From positions 24,743-88,742 of the forward strand of contig JAZQNP010000092.1 in assembly GCA_045627405.1 (NCBI GenBank): a DNA stretch of 64,000 nt, in the 5' to 3' direction. This stretch comes from Firm-04 sp045627405. GTDB lineage: Bacteria > Bacillota > Clostridia > Oscillospirales > Ruminococcaceae. A program made the position numbers and the translations under genes. The notes under the pieces were generated by a model. It was not told the DNA's origin and searched no databases. It saw only the letters and a list, made by a program, of their open reading frames with translations. Below, piece by piece: positions 59,797 to 64,000 of the stretch. Position 1 is the first letter of the stretch. Each line of letters begins with the position of its first letter.

Positions 59797-61043
59797 CATT
59801 CATCTGTTTTCGTTCCTACATCAGGTTCCTGCATAGGAGCATCCTGTGTTTGCTTTATTGTTTCTGTTTCAGTGCATGAAACTTCCGGATTGTCCTCGGC
59901 AGCGGGCATATTATCAATGGCATCTTTCAGCAGCGCGTACCCGATCGCAAAAAGCGGTACCGCAACAATGATTCCGAGGATACCGCCGAAGCCGCCTCCG
60001 AGAATGACTGCAATCAGAACCAGTAATCCCGGCAGACCAATGGAATCTCCGACAACCTTTGGATAGATAAACTGTCCTTCAATCTGCTGCAAAACCAAAA
60101 TAAATATGATAAACCAAATGGCTTTTTCCGGTGCCTCCACCCAAACCAGCAGCAATCCGATGCCGCCTCCGATCCATGCGCCGATGATCGGCAGCAATGC
60201 GGTAAAACCGGTCAATATTCCGATTGTGACCGCATAGGGAAAGCGGAAGAGTGCAAGTCCGGCAGTACACAGTGTGCCAATGATGATTGCCTCCACAAAC
60301 TGTCCCGTCAGGAAATTTGCAAAGGCTGTTTTTGTCATGTGCAGAACACGAAAAACCTGCGGCTCGTAAGGGTCAGGAACAATCAGCTGAACAATCTTGT
60401 GAAACACATAGATGACGCGCTTTTTATTTGCAAGAATATAAATCGCAATAATGAATCCGAGGATTACATTTGTAGCGGCAGAAAGCATCGAACGAGTTGC
60501 ATTGAATGCAGTACCAAGGACGGTTTCGACTTTTCCGTCAAGCAAATTGCCGAGAAATGTTACAAATGAATCCCAGTCCATATCAAATTCATGCAGCTTC
60601 TCAGAAAAATAAGCCGGCGCATTCATCGCGGCAAGGCGATTGTCAATCATGGAAATCAACTGCTCGCTGCTGCTTGGCATTTTTTCAATCAGCGTATTGA
60701 CAGCAGATGTAATCTGAGGGATCATCAAAAAGATGATGAGAGCCAGAATGCTTGCACCAAGTGCCGCAGTTGTGATCCCGCAAAGCACAGGACAGAGTTT
60801 CTGCACCCATTTCTTTTTTGAGCGCGCCAAACCGATAAACACCTTTTGGCGAAACAGATTCATGAGCAGATTGATTACAAATGCAATGCAAACGCCGTAG
60901 ATCACAGGCTCTAAAATGGCAAGCAACCACGAAAAGATGCTGCGCAGCACGGAAAAATGCTGCAACGCCATATAGAGCAAAATGCCGTATGTCACCAGAA
61001 TAAAGAGTGTTTTTGTGCCGGGCTTTCGATCATGTTTGCGCAT
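59796..61043 (-). CDS. AI-2E family permease
   Basis: A membrane protein of 415 residues in the PF01594-type family. About eight hydrophobic segments are present, with the conserved Pro/Gly-rich late region around LVLIAVILGGGFGGILGIIVAVP. A hydrophilic, Thr/Glu-rich C-terminal tail follows. Family members export small signals or move ions; some act as Na+/H+ antiporters. The substrate here is unknown. It lies 17 bases after ppk on the same strand, probably one transcript. Confidence 0.87.
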   Translation of the reverse strand: MRKHDRKPGTKTLFILVTYGILLYMALQHFSVLRSIFSWLLAILEPVIYGVCIAFVINLLMNLFRQKVFIGLARSKKKWVQKLCPVLCGITTAALGASILALIIFLMIPQITSAVNTLIEKMPSSSEQLISMIDNRLAAMNAPAYFSEKLHEFDMDWDSFVTFLGNLLDGKVETVLGTAFNATRSMLSAATNVILGFIIAIYILANKKRVIYVFHKIVQLIVPDPYEPQVFRVLHMTKTAFANFLTGQFVEAIIIGTLCTAGLALFRFPYAVTIGILTGFTALLPIIGAWIGGGIGLLLVWVEAPEKAIWFIIFILVLQQIEGQFIYPKVVGDSIGLPGLLVLIAVILGGGFGGILGIIVAVPLFAIGYALLKDAIDNMPAAEDNPEVSCTETETIKQTQDAPMQEPDVGTKTDE

Positions 61044-61060
61044 AGCGGTTCCTTCTCTTG

Positions 61061-63124
61061 TTATTCAATATGTTTGCTGTCTTCTGATTTTTCCGCACGC
61101 TGATATGCCAACCGATGCAGCACTTCCTGCGAATTTAGTTTCGGATCGGCGCATTTCGGCAGGTGATACGCACCGTCTGCCGTTCGATAGCGTGCTTTGA
61201 CCGGATCATCAAACTGCATGCGGAATTCTTCGTATATGCGCATTTTTAACGCTGCATCTTTCACCGGCGCACAGATTTCAATGCGGTTTTCGGTATTACG
61301 CGGCATGAAATCCGCAGAGCCAAGATAGACTTTCATCCTGTCCGGTGTACCAAACAGATACACACGCGCATGTTCTAAATAGCGTCCGACCACACTTCGC
61401 ACGGAAATATGTTCTGTTTGTTCCGGAATTCCCGGAATCAAGCAGCAAATGCCTCGGATCAACAGTTCTATGGTCACACCGGCGCAGGAAGCTTCGATCA
61501 GCTTTTTCATAATGATTTTATCGCAGAGTCCGTTCATGCGCAGCCCGATGTAGGCGGGTTCTCCGCTTTTCGCTCGTGCGATCTCGTCATCCATCATTTG
61601 CAGAACGGGTTTGCGAAGCCCGTCCGGAGCTACCAAAAGTGCATTTTGCGGTTCCGGCAGACGGTTTTCCCGCAGTGCGGCGAACACTTCCGCTGCTTCC
61701 GCACCAATTTCAGGGTCAGAGGTCATCAAGCAGTAGTCCGTGTAAAGCGCAGCAGTTTTTTCATTGTAATTGCCGGTGCCGATCTGGGTAAAACATTCGA
61801 TTTTTCCGCGGTTTTTTCGGGTGATACGCAGAAGCTTTGAGTGCACTTTATAATTCGACGGTCCGTAGATGACATGCACACCGGCACGTTCCAGTGTCTT
61901 TGACCATTCAATATTGCCTACTTCGTCAAAACGCGCCCGCAGCTCGGTTAAAGCAGTGACCTCCTTGCCTCTTCCTGCTGCCTCACACAGTGCAGCAATG
62001 ACGCGGCTGTCTCTTGCCATTCGGTAGAGGGTAATTTCAATGCTCAGAACAGCAGGATCATCTGCGGCTTCATCAAGCAAGCGCAAGAACGGACGAATGC
62101 TCTCATAAGGATAGTGGAGCAGAATATCATGCTTGCGCAGTTGTGTGAACATCGCACGGTGTTCATCCACGGATGCGGATTTCTGCGGAACCATGCGTGT
62201 ATACTGCAATACAGGGTCAGGAACCAGGTGCTTGCACTCATAAACAAAAGATAAATCCAACGGTGCTTTTGCAAAAAATATCTGCTCCTGCTTGATTTTC
62301 AGACGCTTGCAAAGGTATTCCAAAGCGGGCTGATAGAATGTTTCCGAAAGCTCCGCACGAATAACCGGTAAACGGTTACGCTCTTGCAGCATGGTTTCCA
62401 TATCGGTGCGATAATCACCGGTACAAAGCACGTCAATATCGGAAAGAGTGATGCTTGCGGAACGTGTGACGCGCAGAATGGTTCGGTCGGTCACACGGGA
62501 ATTTCCAAAAACGGTATGTGCATAAGCAAGCACAACATCTTCTGCGAGAATGAATCTTCCGCCGTTTCCAAGACGGATGATGCGCTGACACTGATCGGGA
62601 ATCGGAAGAAATCCCATCCGGATACCGGATTTCGATTCCAAACGCAGTACGATATAGAGCGTACGATCACGCAAAAATGGAAACGGTTTTCCTTTATCTG
62701 CGATGACAGGAATGGAAAGCGGACGGATTTCACGTTTGAACCACTCCGAGAGCATACGCTGTTCTGCTGCGGTTGCCGTGTGGATCGTAACCTGTTCCAG
62801 TCCGAATGCACGCAGTTCGTCCATAATCTCGTGATAAGAAGCATCCCTGGCAGGTGTCAATGCACGAACCTGCTCAAAAATCGCACGCAGCTGTGATTCC
62901 GGTTTCATTTTCGTGATCGGATCTCTTTGCTTTGGCTTGTCCTCACGTTTGCGAATCAGATTCCCGACACGCACGCGGAAGAATTCGTCCAGATTGCTCT
63001 GAAAAATTGCAGTGAAAGCCAGACGTTCCAGCAGGGGAGTTGCCTTATCCTGCGATTCCTCCAACACGCGCTGATTAAATCGAAGCCACGATAATTCGCG
63101 GTTTTCAAAGCAGTCGTATTTCAT
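61061..63124 (-). CDS. ppk1: Polyphosphate kinase 1
   Basis: Makes polyphosphate from ATP. The 687-residue chain shows the N-terminal family start NRELSWLRFNQRVLEES. The autophosphorylated histidine is in NYKVHSKLLRI, with TQIGTGNYNEKTAALYTDY next and a second PLD-like region before the end. ATG 63124 is chosen because AAAGGTGG lies eight bases upstream; an earlier in-frame start at 63136 has no site. It has its own promoter. Confidence 0.95.
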   Translation of the reverse strand: MKYDCFENRELSWLRFNQRVLEESQDKATPLLERLAFTAIFQSNLDEFFRVRVGNLIRKREDKPKQRDPITKMKPESQLRAIFEQVRALTPARDASYHEIMDELRAFGLEQVTIHTATAAEQRMLSEWFKREIRPLSIPVIADKGKPFPFLRDRTLYIVLRLESKSGIRMGFLPIPDQCQRIIRLGNGGRFILAEDVVLAYAHTVFGNSRVTDRTILRVTRSASITLSDIDVLCTGDYRTDMETMLQERNRLPVIRAELSETFYQPALEYLCKRLKIKQEQIFFAKAPLDLSFVYECKHLVPDPVLQYTRMVPQKSASVDEHRAMFTQLRKHDILLHYPYESIRPFLRLLDEAADDPAVLSIEITLYRMARDSRVIAALCEAAGRGKEVTALTELRARFDEVGNIEWSKTLERAGVHVIYGPSNYKVHSKLLRITRKNRGKIECFTQIGTGNYNEKTAALYTDYCLMTSDPEIGAEAAEVFAALRENRLPEPQNALLVAPDGLRKPVLQMMDDEIARAKSGEPAYIGLRMNGLCDKIIMKKLIEASCAGVTIELLIRGICCLIPGIPEQTEHISVRSVVGRYLEHARVYLFGTPDRMKVYLGSADFMPRNTENRIEICAPVKDAALKMRIYEEFRMQFDDPVKARYRTADGAYHLPKCADPKLNSQEVLHRLAYQRAEKSEDSKHIE

Positions 63125-63165
63125 CGGACAGACCACCTTTCGGGCAGAGATTATTTGTCGATTCT

Positions 63166-63194
63166 ATTATACCCCATTTTGCAGAAATCGTCAA
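63166..63194 (-). promoter_or_regulatory. Promoter of ppk1
   Basis: Minus-strand TTGACG (63194-63189), 17-base spacer, TATAAT (63171-63166). Confidence 0.85.
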
Positions 63195-63204
63195 GTGTAA
63201 AGAA

Positions 63205-63231
63205 GCAGCCCGCGCGATTTGCACGGGCTGC
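63205..63231 (-). terminator. Terminator after the zinc-finger protein gene
   Basis: An 8-bp stem (GCAGCCCG pairing with CGGGCTGC), seven bases past the stop codon, followed by TTCTTTA on the minus strand. The T-tract is weak. Confidence 0.6.
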
Positions 63232-63237
63232 ATGTGA

Positions 63238-64000
63238 TTATTCTACTTTGACCCACTCGTAAGAGGTGTACTCTGTACCGTCAATATTTCTCGTAACAGG
63301 CTCGATCTGATAAAGCACATTGCCGTCCTTGTCTAGTGCTGTGCCTTCTGTGATTGTTTCAGATGTGTCAACAAAAAATGGCAGTAAAATATTCGCAAAA
63401 TGATTCTCTTTGATTTCTGCCGTCACGATGTTGTCATGCATTACAAACTGCACATTCTTCACGCGGTCATCGCCCACATAAATATCAGCGTAAGTCATAT
63501 ATCCGCTGTCAACGCTGTGCAGTTCATAAGCTTCGACAATGATCGTTTCCGGGAATACCATTGTAGATGAACCTCCGGTTGAATCCCACATCCAGAACAA
63601 ATTAGCTCGATTCATGTCAACAGTAAACAAAAAGCAGTTTTCGCCCCTCTTCACGAATGAAAAAACCCGCCCGCAAATACTGTCTGAGCTTTTGATTTCA
63701 TCGAGAACCGTGACCTGAGGTTTAGAAATACTTCCGCTAAGAAATGATTTGACTCCTGCTTTCGCAGCCCCGCGCATCGTGAAGCGTGCACCATCCGCAT
63801 AATTCATAATCAGCAAACCGCTGAACACCAGCACCAGCGTGCACAGCACAACTGTCAGCAGCACCCTGCGCTGTTTCTTCCGCACGCGTTTTGCCGTTTT
63901 GACATAGCCTTCTGTTTCTTTTGATTCTTCCTTGTCACCCTCAATGCCCTTTTGCATCTGCTCCCATTCTGCCGCACATTCTTCGCACGCGGCGATGTGC
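63238..64000 (-). CDS. Zinc-finger anti-sigma-like membrane protein (partial)
   Basis: The frame is open to the window edge, so the N-terminus is missing; an internal ATG lies at 63957. The residues at the edge read HIAACEECAAE, the HxxxCxxC zinc-binding pattern of ZAS-type anti-sigma factors. A charged stretch, one membrane helix (QRRVLLTVVLCTLVLVFSGL) and an extracytoplasmic domain of about 190 residues with no family I recognise follow. If it is an anti-sigma factor, the partner ECF sigma gene should lie just beyond 64000. The identification rests on the short zinc motif and topology. Confidence 0.65.
   Translation of the reverse strand, partial: HIAACEECAAEWEQMQKGIEGDKEESKETEGYVKTAKRVRKKQRRVLLTVVLCTLVLVFSGLLIMNYADGARFTMRGAAKAGVKSFLSGSISKPQVTVLDEIKSSDSICGRVFSFVKRGENCFLFTVDMNRANLFWMWDSTGGSSTMVFPETIIVEAYELHSVDSGYMTYADIYVGDDRVKNVQFVMHDNIVTAEIKENHFANILLPFFVDTSETITEGTALDKDGNVLYQIEPVTRNIDGTEYTSYEWVKVE

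Noticed and set aside
1..64000. CRISPR array, insertion sequence, prophage, tRNA or rRNA
   Set aside because: I read for direct repeats with spacers, transposase motifs and tRNA-like folds and found none that I could support.

Overview
The window looks like chromosomal DNA of a fibre-degrading, cellulosome-type Ruminococcus-like member of the Oscillospiraceae (Firmicutes). The evidence is a set of secreted plant cell-wall enzymes with type I dockerins and Thr-rich linkers (GH10 xylanase, GH5 cellulase, CE2-type esterase, a giant S8 protease), a class B sortase, a clostridial-order rnf operon (C-D-G-E-A-B), spoIIA sporulation genes and a HydF maturase. No rRNA, tRNA, insertion sequence, prophage or CRISPR array was seen. 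Promoters are very uniform: a TTGACA-like -35, exactly 17 bases, then a TATAAT-like -10, often with TGn before it.

Layout. 1-3077 (-): C-terminally cut GH10 xylanase. 3336-10160 (+): complete F-type ATP synthase operon (atpI-B-E-F-H-A-G-D-C), followed by a small membrane protein and a dockerin-bearing GH5 cellulase. 12661-15784 (+): hydF, an ACT-domain gene and homoserine dehydrogenase. 15841-23365 (-): CE2-type esterase, a SpoIID-like protein with rearranged motif order, sortase B, a CinA-C amidase and an aminotransferase. 23549-24975 (+): spoIIAA-spoIIAB-sigF. 25024-28090 (-): a sensor/AraC regulator and ThrH. 28289-33245 (+): SGNH lipoprotein, a parS-like site, a phosphoglycolate phosphatase-like gene and a large PAS protein with a degenerate kinase core. 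33312-38107 (-): canonical rnf operon, with an XRE gene upstream. 39153-42498: phosphatase, membrane proteins, a polysaccharide deacetylase and rpe. 42495-46506: a MecA-like gene and, divergent from it, three genes that look like degenerate paralogues of RnfD, RnfE and RnfA plus a membrane-anchored glycosidase-like protein. 46658-53026: the giant protease. 53229-59757 (+): amidase, FkbH-like protein, a small Cys-rich/amphipathic protein, a TtcA-like gene, tsaD, a TrmN6-like methyltransferase and rsmI. 59796-64000 (-): AI-2E-family permease, polyphosphate kinase and a partial zinc-finger anti-sigma-like protein.

How it fits together. The ATP synthase c subunit carries two membrane carboxylates (Glu30 and Glu63) in a Na+-type context, and a complete Rnf complex is encoded 23 kb away. 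Together these suggest energy conservation through a Na+ cycle driven by ferredoxin:NAD+ oxidoreduction, in a fermenter that also matures [FeFe] hydrogenase. Secreted dockerin enzymes would attach to a cellulosome, and the sortase could anchor scaffold proteins to the wall.

The strongest candidate for something undescribed is the RnfD/E/A-like trio at 43124-45231. By eye it keeps the folds and the D-E-A order, but has lost the iron-sulfur cysteines of RnfA and RnfE and the FMN-attachment Thr of RnfD, and has no RnfB, RnfC or RnfG beside it.
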